Assembly: GCF_963082655.1 (NCBI RefSeq)
Contig: NC_081552.1
Coordinates: 67,873,465-67,937,464, forward strand
Source of the DNA: Stomoxys calcitrans
Taxonomy: Eukaryota > Arthropoda > Insecta > Diptera > Muscidae
Reading direction: 5' to 3'
DNA: 64,000 nt
Of the stretch, positions 1 through 10,689 are shown in pieces (positions within the stretch are counted from its first letter, which is position 1; the number at the start of each line of letters is the position of its first letter). Position numbers and translations under genes: made by a program. The notes beneath the pieces are model-generated. The model had not been told where the DNA came from and did no database searches. It saw only the letters and a program-made list of their open reading frames with translations.

Positions 1-546
1 TGGGGTTTTGGGAAGCCATCAGGAAATCATGCAAAGTTTTAACCTAATCAGTCCGTCATCGTTTTTACTTAAAACGCTGAAATGATTGGTTGACTTGAAG
101 GTGGGGAAGAACTGACACCGGCGAATTTTAGTGGAGCACAACATGCATAGCTCGAGGGGGGTCGGTGGAGACGGCCTCACATGAAGTGGTAGGGGGGTCG
201 AAATGTCCCTTCTAAAGAAGGAGTACACGATAGCGCCCTTCCTCAATATTAAGGTGGGCGTTTAATAACGTGGAGATAGGTTCCATAATCGCCGCCCTGG
301 ATCCCGGTAAACGGATAAATTGCTTCGCAGCAGAATTAATAATGCGGACTTAGGGGAAAGCTTGGTTAGAAGGCAAGGGGAACGCCTCAAAGAGGCCGAT
401 CTCGCCGATTCTCTGAAAGCTGATGATGAATGAAGTCATTTTGAATGTTCACTGTGCAAGCTATAGATATGGGCTTCGAAAAGTAGGTTGAGGACCATTT
501 CAAGAAAGACGGAGCTGGTGCTTTTCACTCGGAAATATAGGTAAGG
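1..546. other. unassigned sequence
   Basis: I see no recognisable gene, repeat unit or RNA here. The short open frames have no family character. The block ends where a non-LTR retrotransposon 3' terminus begins. Confidence 0.4.
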
Positions 547-1075
547 CTAGGTTAGGTTGGAAAGAGGGTGCGGATATTAATCCTCCCAGCCAATATGGAC
601 ATACATCTAAGCCATTAATCGGCTTGTTGTGCGCTCTAAATACTAAAAAAGGAACTTCTAAAAAAAATCTAAGTCAAGAATTCGGTGCTTCTTACAATTT
701 CCCTAATTATTTTCCATACTACGCCCCTAAGTTGTTCACGTCGGGTATTATGTCCCCACCTAAGCCGCAAAAGCCGGACAATGACATAGGAAATGATCCA
801 ATGTCACATCATCTTCCCCTCATGCCCTACACATGTTATTAGTTGCCGCACTGATTTTGCATAAATGAGCTTGTAGTCCAATGTGACACTGTTATGACAC
901 CGAAAGCTATACTAACCTCCTTTTTACTTCCTTTCAGTAATAGCCTCGTCTTATCACAATCTTGATTTCCACATAGGATATTCGTCGTCCTATCGGCCGT
1001 TTAGCTGTTCGTCACTGTGTTAAATGCGCGTTCATAGCCCACGCCCTTAACTTTTTACTTTAAGACTTTGTCTTG
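547..1075 (-). mobile_element. 3' end of a non-LTR retrotransposon (family X), decayed
   Basis: On the minus strand this ends in the C/T-rich terminus containing CCTAACCTAGCC. The same ending occurs at 21.3 kb (plus) and at 35.36 and 39.96 kb (minus). The segment just inside it (GTGCGGATATTAAT, then CGGCTTGTTGTGCGCTC) is conserved in all of these. Upstream, around 765-840, the minus strand reads as a Cys/His-rich stretch of the DVTLDHFLCHCPAF type. That stretch is typical of the region after RNase H in such elements. No frame stays open, so this is a dead fragment. Confidence 0.6.
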
Positions 1076-1084
1076 TTGTGTAGG

Positions 1085-1330
1085 CATACATAAATATCAA
1101 ATCAATTCAAAATAAGATGTCACTGAGTCCGACTGAATACAGGAATCATAACGGGACACTGTGCGATAGGCCTTATGGCCGCGCGCATTGAAATCTCGCA
1201 TGCGACTACTGTGGACAATGGCTTGATGAGGATGAGGAGGAGACTATCAAACACCTGCTCTGGTCATGCCCGAGTCTGCTGAGGCATAGACTTTCCATCC
1301 TAGGGTAACGGTTCTCTGGAGAGACTCCTC
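1085..1330 (+). mobile_element. non-LTR retrotransposon C-terminal (post-RNase H) fragment
   Basis: The plus strand translates, with one stop, to a segment containing CDYCGQWLDEDEEETIKHLL followed by a W-S-C-P motif. This is the Cys/His and acidic EEET(I/V)-HLL motif that follows RNase H in several insect non-LTR retrotransposons. The related element at 43.4-46.0 kb shows the same motif in context. Only about 80 residues remain. Confidence 0.6.
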
Positions 1331-1504
1331 AGATACGTGGATAAGAATGGTTTGATATGACGAAGGACGCGATGAAATCTTCAACACACTGTCATGACCT
1401 GGAGCACTAATGCTTAGCACTTGACAAGTGAATACTTGAGTGAGTGTGGGCTTATGCTCCTGGGAAGGACTTGCGTGGTGATGTGATGAATAGACGCATG
1501 GAGT

Positions 1505-1790
1505 AAATCTACGGCAAGAGACCTTAAATAATAGTAAATCTACGGCAAGAGACCTTAGTATGTACTCAAGTAAGGACGAGGAGAAAAACTACGCCAAGAG
1601 ACCTTAGTAAATACACAAGCAAGGACGAGGTGAAAAACTACGCCAAGAGACCTTAGTAAATACTCAAGCAAGGATGAGGAACAAACTACGGCAAGAGGCC
1701 TTAGTAAGTACTCAAGCAAGAACGATTCGGAAAACTACGGCAAGAGACCTTTGTAAGTTCGAGGAGGAAAATCTACGGTAAGGATTTTAC
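1505..1790. repeat. minisatellite, about 49-bp unit
   Basis: About five to six imperfect copies of a unit containing CTACGCCAAGAGACCTTAGT and then CTCAAGCAAGGACGAGG. The start of ACTACG recurs at 1588, 1637 and 1685, giving spacings of 49 and 48 bp. The outer copies are shortened. Confidence 0.85.
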
Positions 1791-2015
1791 CAGGATTCTA
1801 CAGTACAGTACTCCAGGCAGAATATTCTACGATTCTACAGGATAGCCAGGAGACCGTGGTAAGTACTCCAGCATGAATCGTATAGGATTCTACAGGTTAG
1901 CCAGGAGACGGTGGTAAGTACTCCAGCAGGGATCTGCTAGGATTCTACAGCACAGCCAGGAGACCGTGGTAAGTACTCCAGCAAGGATATGATAGGATTC
2001 TGCAGGATATTCGTT
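1791..2015. repeat. minisatellite, 55-bp unit
   Basis: Four copies of a unit with GATTCTACAG starting at 1831, 1886, 1941 and (as GATTCTGCAG) 1996, exactly 55 bp apart. The unit contains AGCCAGGAGACCGTGGTAAG. It shares CAAGAGACC/CAGGAGACC and AGTACTC motifs with the 49-bp array immediately upstream, so the two arrays may have a common origin. Confidence 0.85.
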
Positions 2016-2349
2016 CTCACCGTTGTCAGCTGTTCACTGTATCGTTGCTACGCACTGACTGTCTCCATTTGCTTGGCCACGTGCTGCGTGGGCGTCACGA
2101 AAACAGTTGCTGATTGAGGTTACAACAACAAACTTCTCCACCAATGGTAGAGATACGCCGCCGTTATTTTGTTGTTGTTGCCTAACGGTACAGAACAATG
2201 AATAGACACAAGGATTAAGTTGGAAGAGTTTATTGGAAATTTTTCAAAACAAATCTAAAAGAATATTTTTCGTCGTCACACCTGTCTACCCTTCCCGACG
2301 GAGCGGGGGCGGTGCATTTGATCATCATAAAAAATTTCCACCAAGTCTT
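2016..2349. other. unassigned sequence
   Basis: A CAA/TTG-rich stretch near 2110-2180 resembles SINE tails, but no body was recognised. No gene is seen. Confidence 0.35.
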
Positions 2350-3152
2350 TTTTTTATTCCCTCCACCATACAAACGGAATGACTAGATTAATATACCCCC
2401 CGTTTGTAACACCTCGAAATCTTTGTCTAAGACCCCATAAAGTATATGTATCTTCTTTGTCGTCTCGACGTTCTGAGTTGATCTAGCTATGTCCGTCCGT
2501 CTGTCTGTCGAAATCACGATAGAGGTTGAACGCGTAAAGCTTTATATATATTATTATATTATTTATAGCTTCCAATCTCCCGATTTGACTTCTTGAGCCT
2601 CTGGAAGCCGCATTTTTTGTCCGATTTGGCTCAAATTTTGCACAAGATGTTCTGTTTTGACTTCCAAAAACTGTTCCAAGTACGGTCAAGCTTGGTCTAT
2701 AAACTGATATAGCCCCCATATAAACCGATCGCCCGATTTGACTTTTTGAGCCCTTACAAGCCGCAATTTTTGACCGATTTGGCTGAAATTTTGCACAAGA
2801 TGTTCTGTTATGACTTCCAACAATTGCGCGTAGTATCGTAGTGTCGACATTGGTCTTTAACCTGATAAAGCTCCCATAAAAACCGATCTGCCGATTATGA
2901 TTCTTGATCCCCTATGAAGCGGAATTCTTATCCGAATGAACAGAAATATTACCCAATGACTTCTACTATGGTCTTCAACATTCAATTCATTTACGGTCCG
3001 AATCGGTCTGTAACTTGATATTGCTCCAATAGCATAACAATTCTTATCCATTATTCTTTGTTTGCCCTGAAGAACTCGACAATTGCGATTCATGGTGGAG
3101 GGTATATAAGATTCGGCCAGGGCGAACTTAGCACGCTCTTATTTTTTTATTA
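2350..3152 (-). mobile_element. mini-me/DINE-1-like element, minus orientation
   Basis: It begins with CCCTCCACCATA, followed by a TA-rich block, a core (near 2480-2510: GATCTAGCTATGTCCGTCCG) and a GTCY microsatellite. Degenerate units of about 150 bp follow (CCCATATAAACCGATC, CTTCTTGAGCC, CAAATTTTGCAC type). It ends with GGTGGAGGGTATATAAGATTCGG and a terminal AGCACGCTCTTAT. As I recall, mini-me/DINE-1 elements are described in flies by a (TA)n block, a short core and a (GTCY)n block. That match is the basis of the name. It is non-coding. Confidence 0.65.
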
Positions 3153-3790
3153 TAGAGAGGTTCAGTTCGAAGATGAGCTATATGGGACAATTTCATGATA
3201 TAGCTCCGATATAGACTGATCTCCTAATTTAAAGTCTAAGGCCAATAGAAATCGCATTTAATACTAGATGTCGCTGATATTTCAAATCTATAGCCCCATT
3301 TAGACCGATCTCCCGACTTAAGGTCTAAAACCCATAAAAGCCGCATTTGTTACATATTGCCATCAGCATATCAGTATATCGATTTTTTGATTCAAGCTAT
3401 TGGGTTCATAAAAGGCATTTTTACCCAATTTTGCTGAAATTTGGCACTGTGAATTGTATTTAGATAACTAACTGCTGCATATACCAATCTTCCGATTTAG
3501 GGTATTGGGGGAATGTTATTACAACCCTACACATCCTTGCCAAATATGGTGCTGATCAAATCAATTTTGGATATAGGTGTCACATTAACTGATGTGCCGT
3601 TTTTTGGTCTTGAATCCACATAAGTTCCCTTATTATCCGATTTCGCCGTTTGCACTAGGTTTAGCCTCACATCGGATCACATTTCGTTAAAACTGCTACG
3701 GGTTCGTAAATGGTGCGTTTTCACCCGGTTTTGTCGAAATGTGGTTAATATGTATACCTGAGGTGGCGGGTATCCAAAGTTTAGCCTGGT
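3153..3790 (-). repeat. degenerate tandem units of a second DINE-like family (family K)
   Basis: Repeated phrases such as ATATAGCTCCGATATAGACTGATCTCC, split by spacers of about 120-150 bp, match arrays at 21.7-22.3, 27.4-27.9 and 46.05-46.8 kb. The end GGTGGCGGGTATCCAAAGTTTAGCC at about 3760 matches the array end at 46.77 kb. Confidence 0.5.
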
Positions 3791-3854
3791 CAAAATTTCC
3801 TGCCTTTGGAATGAAAATTCGTTCTTAATCAGCTTGACCATTATATAAATGTGT

Positions 3855-4680
3855 GTTTTTTAGAGGAAATTTAGTTAAAATTTTGTCTTTGGAGAAAATT
3901 TTATGAAAATTTTGTCTTAGAGAAAATTTCATGGAAATTTTGTCTTCAGAGAAAATTTAATGGAATTTTTTCTTTAGAGAAATTTTCATGAAAATTTAGT
4001 CTTGATGGAAATTTGGAATTTAGAGAAAATTTTATAAAAATTTTGTCTCCAGAGAAAATATCATGGAAAATTTGTCTTTAGAGAAAATTTTATGGAGATT
4101 TTGTCTTTGTCTTTTCCATGAAATTTTGCTGTAGACAAAATTTTATGGCAATTTTGTCTCTTGAGAAAATTTGATGGAAATTTTGTCTTTAGAGAAAATT
4201 TCATGGAAATTTTGCCTTAAGGGAAAATTTCTTGGAAATTTCGCCTTAAAGGAAAATTTTATGGAAATTTTGTCTTTAGAGAAAATATATCGGACATTTT
4301 GTTTTAATAAAAAATTTCACGGAAATTTTGTCTTTAGAGAAAATAACATGGGAATTTTGTCCATAGAGAAAATATTATGAAATTTTGATCTTAAGAGAAA
4401 GTTTGGTGGAAATTTTGGCTTTATAGAAAATTTTATGGAAATTTTGTTTTAGAGAAAATATAAAAAAAAATATAAAAAAATATTATGAAAATTTTGTGTT
4501 TAGAGAAAATTTCATACAAAACCTCGTTTTCGGGGAAAATTGGACATTTTGTCTTTAGAGAAAATGTCGTGAAAATTTGGTTTTTGGTGAAAATTTCATG
4601 GAAATTTCATTGAAATTGTTGTCATTAGCGAAAATTTCATGGACATTTTGTCATAAGCGAAAACTTCATGGAAATTGTAG
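3855..4680 (+). repeat. AT-rich minisatellite, about 30-bp unit
   Basis: Roughly 25 imperfect copies of a 30-bp unit made of GAGAAAATTTCATGG and AAATTTTGTCTTTA. Since 30 bp is ten codons, short frames run through it as a decapeptide repeat (LEKISWKFC-like). That is a by-product of the period, not evidence of a gene. Copies vary by substitutions and small indels, and the array decays at both edges. Confidence 0.85.
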
Positions 4681-6600
4681 AGTATTTAAATACTTTCTTT
4701 CAAAAAAATTCAACTTAAAATGTATCATTTTAATCCGTTTTTCCTTCATTGAATATTTCCCAGTTTGCCCACACAAAAAGGTATTAATTTTTTTTTTTTT
4801 TTTGTGTGAGTTAAAGGTCGTTATCTCAGCCTTGGGCATTCATGTCAATTTAATAACTCATGTAAATTTATATGCATATGACTTTATTGGCGATAAAAAT
4901 ATGAAGCTGAACTGATATAGGCCGACGTTGAAATAAAATTGTTTTTCATGTGGAAGGGTCGTAATATTTTAGGTTATTGTGATTTTGGTGACCTATAAAA
5001 TAGGAAAAACTTAAATGTATGAGACAGGGTATAGCATTTTTAGCCAATTGTTTTGATTATATTTTTGAGTCTTAATATCAGCGTGTGTTATTATAGAAAA
5101 GGAAGCTTTGGGACAAGCTCTTTAAAGGCAAATAAAATGCCATATGTTGATCATATAGTTTAAGGCTTATTTAATGAAGGGGGAAGTCTTTTGTGTGGAG
5201 TCGTTTTATAAGCCATTGGCTGTATGGTATTTGAAAGGAACTGAATATGTGATTAAGAATTGATATACTTTAGTAGTTTTTTTTTCCAAAGTAGGGTCGA
5301 GCTTAAAGACCATGGGAACCAGAGACCAGAGGTTAGCATGTCTAAATTTCGGCCCGGTCGAACTTCATGCTTTCTTACTTGTTTTTATTTTATCATCTTA
5401 AACTTCACATTATATTTAAATTAATTTCTCCTCAATCCAATGCTTATTGTTCATAAGCCCCTATCAACAGTTTGTCAGTTAAATAAAAATGTTTCTATAC
5501 ATCATGTTGGCAAACTACAGTTGAGCGCACCTAAAAAAATTACTCTCAACAAATTCTAACCCTTCCATTTTTTTGGCGTTTTGCTATTTTAGTTAACACG
5601 TTAAATAAAAATGCAATAACATAAAAACACAGCACAGCACAATTTTTTAACGAACCCCCTCATGGCACAACCGCTTTTAAAGCAATGTTTTTGTCAAGTG
5701 GCCTTGCTTTTGTAACATTTAAATGCCAATGTACTTGTCCATATTTCAACACACATGTCCTAGCCTTTTGCAAATCAAACTTGGTAACATTGATACTTTT
5801 CACATTCCTGATATCTATTTAATTTTTCCGTAGCTGAGCCAATATATGCTTATCTCTGTATAACACTTCAAACTAAAGTTAAATTGGAAGTGTCAAATTG
5901 ATTGTGCTAAAGATCAGTTTCAGCATTAAATGTCATCCATTATATGTGTTTAGCCACGCGTCTGTATTTCTGTCAGTGTACCTGTCTGTTTGTTCTTTAC
6001 TCTTACTATCGCTTTGTGAATCTATAAATGACCCTTGCAACTTGCATACGTTTAAATATTTCAATGGCTGAAATGCATTTCGTCTCTATTTAATGCATAC
6101 CTTTGAATGCTTCTATTCGACTTAAGGACTTAACTGGAGTGTAAAATAGAAAAATGGTACCAAGGGTTATTGAATAAACTCAACATTTGCTGAAGCTTGC
6201 AACTAAATGAAAGGTCATGCATTCAAATAATGCTTTGTCATGATTTTTCCGTTTCTTTAGCAATCCAATTTTAAAAGTTTCCTTTTTGATGTTCATAATA
6301 GTATTTGGGCTTTTTTTTTTGAAAATAATCAAGGCGAGTATATTATAGAGTTTCTCTTTTTAGAGCTTTTCAAATAGTGAGTACTTCGAGGAAAAATAGG
6401 CAAGTAGGTAGTTTTTTGATTTCTTTCAAAAAGTAAATCAAATTTTTATTTTATGAACTTAGTCCTGTGTGCACTATAGGTCGTATGAAAATTTTTGTTT
6501 AAGTATGAAGTATGTTCCATGGGGCGTATGAGCAATATTATTTTCTAGTATAATATTTGATGGAGAATTCTTAAAAAATATTGAGTTAATAATAAAAACA
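4681..6600. other. AT-rich unassigned sequence
   Basis: No gene seen. At about 5345-5388 there is an isolated element terminus (TTCGGCCCGGTCGAAC, then TTCTTACTTGTTTT) like the end of the mini-me/DINE-like elements. The rest is low-complexity AT-rich DNA without open frames of note. Confidence 0.4.
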
Positions 6601-7524
6601 AAAATCAGTAAAAGCGCCTACTCTTATATACCCTCAACCATAGATCGCATTTGACGAGCTCTTTCAATGAATTTTTCAAATATATAGGAGCTTCTTCAAG
6701 TTATGGACTTGTTATGGCTGTTAGAACTCCTAAAAAAGGCCACGTTTAAAATGTCAACCAAATCGGATAAAAATTGCGCCATTAGAGGATCAAGAAATCA
6801 AATCGGGCGATGGGTTTGTATGGGAGCTATATGAACCAATTAAGATCATTCTTAGCGTGGATTGGAGAAGCCGAAACAAACTCTGCGTTCAAAATTTCTG
6901 CCAAATTAGATAAAAGTTTTGTCCTCTAGAGGCAAATAAAAGTCAAATCGTGGGATCAGTTTATATGGCAGCTACATCATTGTCTGATTTGGATCATATT
7001 TAGCACAGTTGTTGAATGTCGTAGCAACATTTCAGATCGGTAGATCGGTTTTTATAGCAGCTATATCAAAACGTGGACTGATTTGACCCATTTACAATCC
7101 CAACCGACCTACGCTTATTGGAAGAAGGAAGAAAGGTTATGGATCAACTTGAACTATATTGGCACAGTTTTTGAAAGTCGTAACAAAACGCCTTGTGCAA
7201 AATTTCAGCTAAATTCGTCAAGACGCTCAAGAAATCAAATCAGGAGATCGGTTTATATGGTAGCTAGTCAAAACATGAACCGATTTGGCCCATTTACTAT
7301 CCCAAACGACTTACACTAACGAGAGTAAGCGTACTTTCGACAGACGGGCTTTGCCATTTCGAAAACAAGCGAGCTTACGACAGTCGGACGGACATGGCTA
7401 AAACGACTTAGAATGTCAAGACAATCAAGAATATATATTCCTTGTTGGGTTTCAAATCAATATAACTTTGGGTTATAAACGTAATGACGAAATTAGTATA
7501 CCCCCATCCTATGGTGGAGAGTGT
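6601..7524 (+). mobile_element. mini-me/DINE-1-like element, plus orientation
   Basis: It starts with CAGTAAAAGCGCC and TATACCCTCAACCATAGATCGC. Several units with GGTTTATATGGCAGC and GAAGTCGTAACAAAA follow. Then come a (degenerate) GACAGACGG/CGGACGGACATGGCT block at about 7340-7400, a TATATATTCCTTG block and ACCCCCATCCTATGGTGGAG. The order is the reverse complement of the copy at 2.35 kb. It is non-coding. Confidence 0.65.
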
Positions 7525-9056
7525 TGATGTTGATTTCAACTCTCATTATGATTACATTCTATCCAGTATTTGCCAGCCTTGGTTTACATTCATTTCAGAT
7601 TCTATTGACGATCAACTAGATCAGGTTTCCATAGTTGATGGGTTGAAGACAAACCTAAGGAAGGTGGAGTCGGTGCTCTTTGCTCGGACTGTTCAGTCTC
7701 TGACCAGCCCTTGCTATCGACAGACGTGTTTACTGCATTGCTAAACTGCAATATATATATATGTGAAACAACGTAGCAGATTCACTAATAGACAACCAAA
7801 TACGTATGTCCCAACATTAATTAACAACAACTTCTCAAAGTCCCCCATTCGGGGGGTTTATTCTTTATCCAAGAAATGCAAGCACTCGCATTTGAGCTTA
7901 TATGTAATTTAAGAAATTACAGAAGTAAATACGAGCTGTTCCAGGTTTTAACGAATCTCTAAAGACTGAACATTTTCAATTTATGTTTGATAATAGTGTT
8001 CACAACTGCTTTGTCTCTGAGCCTGGCTTAATGCAAACGTTTCTCTTGGTCACCAAAACTTTTGCATATACATAGAAACGAAAGAGAATTAAGAAGAGGA
8101 GGTGGAGTGGCATTTATTTTTAGAAAATAAATTTCTCACATTTTATTACCCATTGTTAATACGTAAGATATTGAAAGCAGTGGTATTAGAATTAAGAAAG
8201 TTAACGGAGAAGTTGATATTTATTCATGAGATTTTCCTGAACGACTTGTTGGCACTAGGAAAAATTGTTTACGTCAGACATGTATAAACTGACCAGAAGT
8301 GGAATAAAAAATATTTTAGCTGCCACCAATCACGGGGTTGATCGAGGGCAAACTGCTGGTACAACATAATGTATGAAAGATAGGATTCTTATAATATTAG
8401 TATTTGTTATCCAATAGAGAATACTCCCATTTCCACACAACTCAATCGGCAGAATTCGACTCTAAATTTTTTTTATTACAGATGCCCCCGAGTTTTTATC
8501 GCTTCTAGAGGTAATAAATGAACTAAGTGCGGATCACTTGCCAGAGAAGACAACCTTTTCAAATTTTTGCGAATCTGACATGCCCGTTTATTTTGATTGG
8601 CAATTGGCAGTATTTTTCAAGGTAGAAAATTGAAAGAAATCCCATTATTCTAGATGAAGACGATTTCATAACCTCTGTATTTATTGACTTTCACCTTCAA
8701 TATTTCAATGGAATTCTAAACGATGCGATTTCAGGAAGCGTGTCCTTGAGACAGATAAGAAATTGCATCAAAAAGTTACCGGCACGTATCGTATTAAGTT
8801 GAGCATTCGGAGAAGAAATTACTTTTGCAAGCGAACGAAAGCGATTACTATGAATTTAAAACGTTGAATTCTTTTATGAAAGGTCAGATAGAAAAATTTC
8901 TAAACAATTTGTTCCCTCATTGGGAACTTACAGAAGATATTAAGGAAGAAGTCGAAAAGTATTCTGTCTATAATGGATCACGTTGCATTACCGCGATAGG
9001 GAAATGTCGGGTTATAGGTAAACTTTTTTCAATTATCACTGTGCGACAAACCTTAG
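7525..9056. other. unassigned sequence
   Basis: No recognisable gene or repeat family. Short open frames at 7484-7744, 8102-8287 and 8825-9088 have no motif I know and no shared codon signature. I do not call them genes. Confidence 0.35.
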
Positions 9057-9310
9057 ACTTAGACTCTCCGAGCGGAGAGTCTAAGTGAGAGGGCGTGCGG
9101 CACCGGCTCTTGCACAAATACTGAGTGCCTAAGATACTCGGTATGACAAAACGGGTTAATGGCGCCTTTAAATAACCAATGGCTAACCTGTTCCCGCGTC
9201 GATCGGTTTTTTGAGTCGGAATGAGCTTACTCACCTACAAGTGCTTGACGAGGATCGCCACCTCCTCAAGAAAATGTGGCTACAACCATATCAACAACGA
9301 TCTCTTCCAA
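9057..9310 (+). mobile_element. SINE-like element (family S2), with a hairpin at its left edge
   Basis: It shares an ordered set of blocks with 47.9-48.13 kb: GGCACCGGCTC/GGCACCAGCTC, AATACTGAGTGCCT/AATACTGACTGCCT, GGCGCCTTTAAATAACCAATGG, then GCTCACCTA and GCTTGAC(GAGGA). It ends in a CAACAACG-type tail. No open frame is involved. The pairwise similarity with matching order supports a dispersed short element. That it is a SINE is inference. Confidence 0.6.
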
Positions 9311-9544
9311 AAACGGGAGTTACATTTTTGAAAAATTTTTAAATGGTTGCCTTAAGCCTCATTCCCATTAGTCAAATATTTGACCCAATTTGTTTTATAA
9401 TTTTTGTCCAAAATATATTAAATTCATAAATTATTGTTGTTGAATTCACATTAGACACATTTTGTTTGTCCGCCATTTGACGTTAACCATTAGATAAAAA
9501 ATTGTGTTCCATGTTTGATTGCACAATTTTTTTGTAAGAAAAAA

Positions 9545-9900
9545 CGGTAGCAAATTTTAAATATTTAGGAGTTTTATTGGACACTAAACTAACTTTTAAA
9601 TATCACCTATGTTATAAAGTGACCAAATGTAATATACTTATAATATGTTTGTATACTTTTATTAAGAGATCTTCAGCATTAGACATCGACAATCCTGTTT
9701 GGGGTTCAGCTTCCAAATGTCATTTGAAAAGGGTGCAAGTTACTCAGAATAAAGTATTTAAACTTATAAAGAATCTACCTAGATACTACTCCACAGAAGG
9801 ACTCCACCAGGTCACTAACACTGACTTTGTGGAGGTTAGATTAAATAGTATTACAACTACTAAATTTCGCATGAATATCCCATTAAGGAACATGGGCTAA
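9545..9900 (+). mobile_element. Jockey-type non-LTR reverse transcriptase, C-terminal fragment
   Basis: The plus frame reads FKYLGVLLDTKLTFKYHL, then after about 35 residues NPVWGSASKCHLKRVQVTQN and KVFKLIKNLPRYYST, then LHQVTNTDFVEVRL. These are the thumb/connection motifs after the RT catalytic core in Jockey-like elements (KYLGV.LD, P(V)WG.A, LQ..QNK.L..I...P). The catalytic YxDD box is absent, because the fragment begins downstream of it. It is a dead 5'-truncated piece. Confidence 0.65.
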
Positions 9901-10480
9901 ACTCTATCATCTTTGAAAATTTCATGAAAATCGGTGCAGCCTTTTTTGAGTCCATTCGGAACTAACAAACAAACAATCGCTCCACGTTTGGATATAGCTG
10001 ACATATAGACAAATCTCTCGATTTAAGGGCTTGGTCCCATAAAACGCAAATTTATTGTCCGACTTCGCCGGAATAAGGGACAGTGAGTTGTGTAAGGACT
10101 CTTGACATTCTTGATCAATACGGTACAGATTTAGATATAGCTGTCATATATGCCGATCTCCCGATTTAAGGTTTTAGGCCCACAAAAGGTTAATCTATAA
10201 ACCAATTTTGCTGAAATGATGCACAATGAGGTTCGATAGGACCATCGACATTCGTACCGAGTATGGTCTAGATCGGGCTATATTTAAATATAGCTGTCAA
10301 ATATATAGTTCTCCCAATTTAAGTTTTTGGGACCATAAGTGCACGTTACGTTACTCTATTTCGCTGAAATTGTCACAGTGAGCCCTTGTAAGATCTTCGA
10401 CATTCTTTACTCTATATGCTTCAGATCGGTCTTTATTTGGATAAAGCTGCATTTTTAACCGATGAACTTGGTACAAAGAG
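9901..10480 (-). repeat. tandem units of the K-type DINE-like family
   Basis: Four degenerate units carry GATATAGCTGTCATATATGCCGATCTCCCGATTTAAG-like text (seen in pieces) plus TTCGCTGAAAT and GACATTCTT blocks, about 130-155 bp apart. The composition matches 27.4-27.9 and 46.05-46.8 kb. No gene. Confidence 0.5.
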
Positions 10481-10689
10481 TTGTGTTTAGACTTTCTGAA
10501 TATGGTGGAGATTGGTCATATTTAGATATAGGATATTCGAAAAACGTTCAATAGTTGGTAGAACCACATACAAGGTAGCGTCACTAGCCCTGCTGATTAA
10601 AAACATTTTAATGTGTACATAATAGACCAGCTGGACAGGGCCCACTCCGCTGCGCGTTCTTTCACTCACTTATTTTATATGAGCCCTAT

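Noticed and set aside
1588..1790. CRISPR-like array of repeats and spacers
   Set aside because: The whole 49-bp unit is conserved, with no unique spacers, and this is fly DNA.
4171..4380. Decapeptide-repeat protein
   Set aside because: It comes from the 30-bp minisatellite, with no start context and stops in neighbouring copies.
8825..9088. 87-residue frame as a small gene
   Set aside because: No motif, it runs into the SINE-like hairpin, and there is no support from context.
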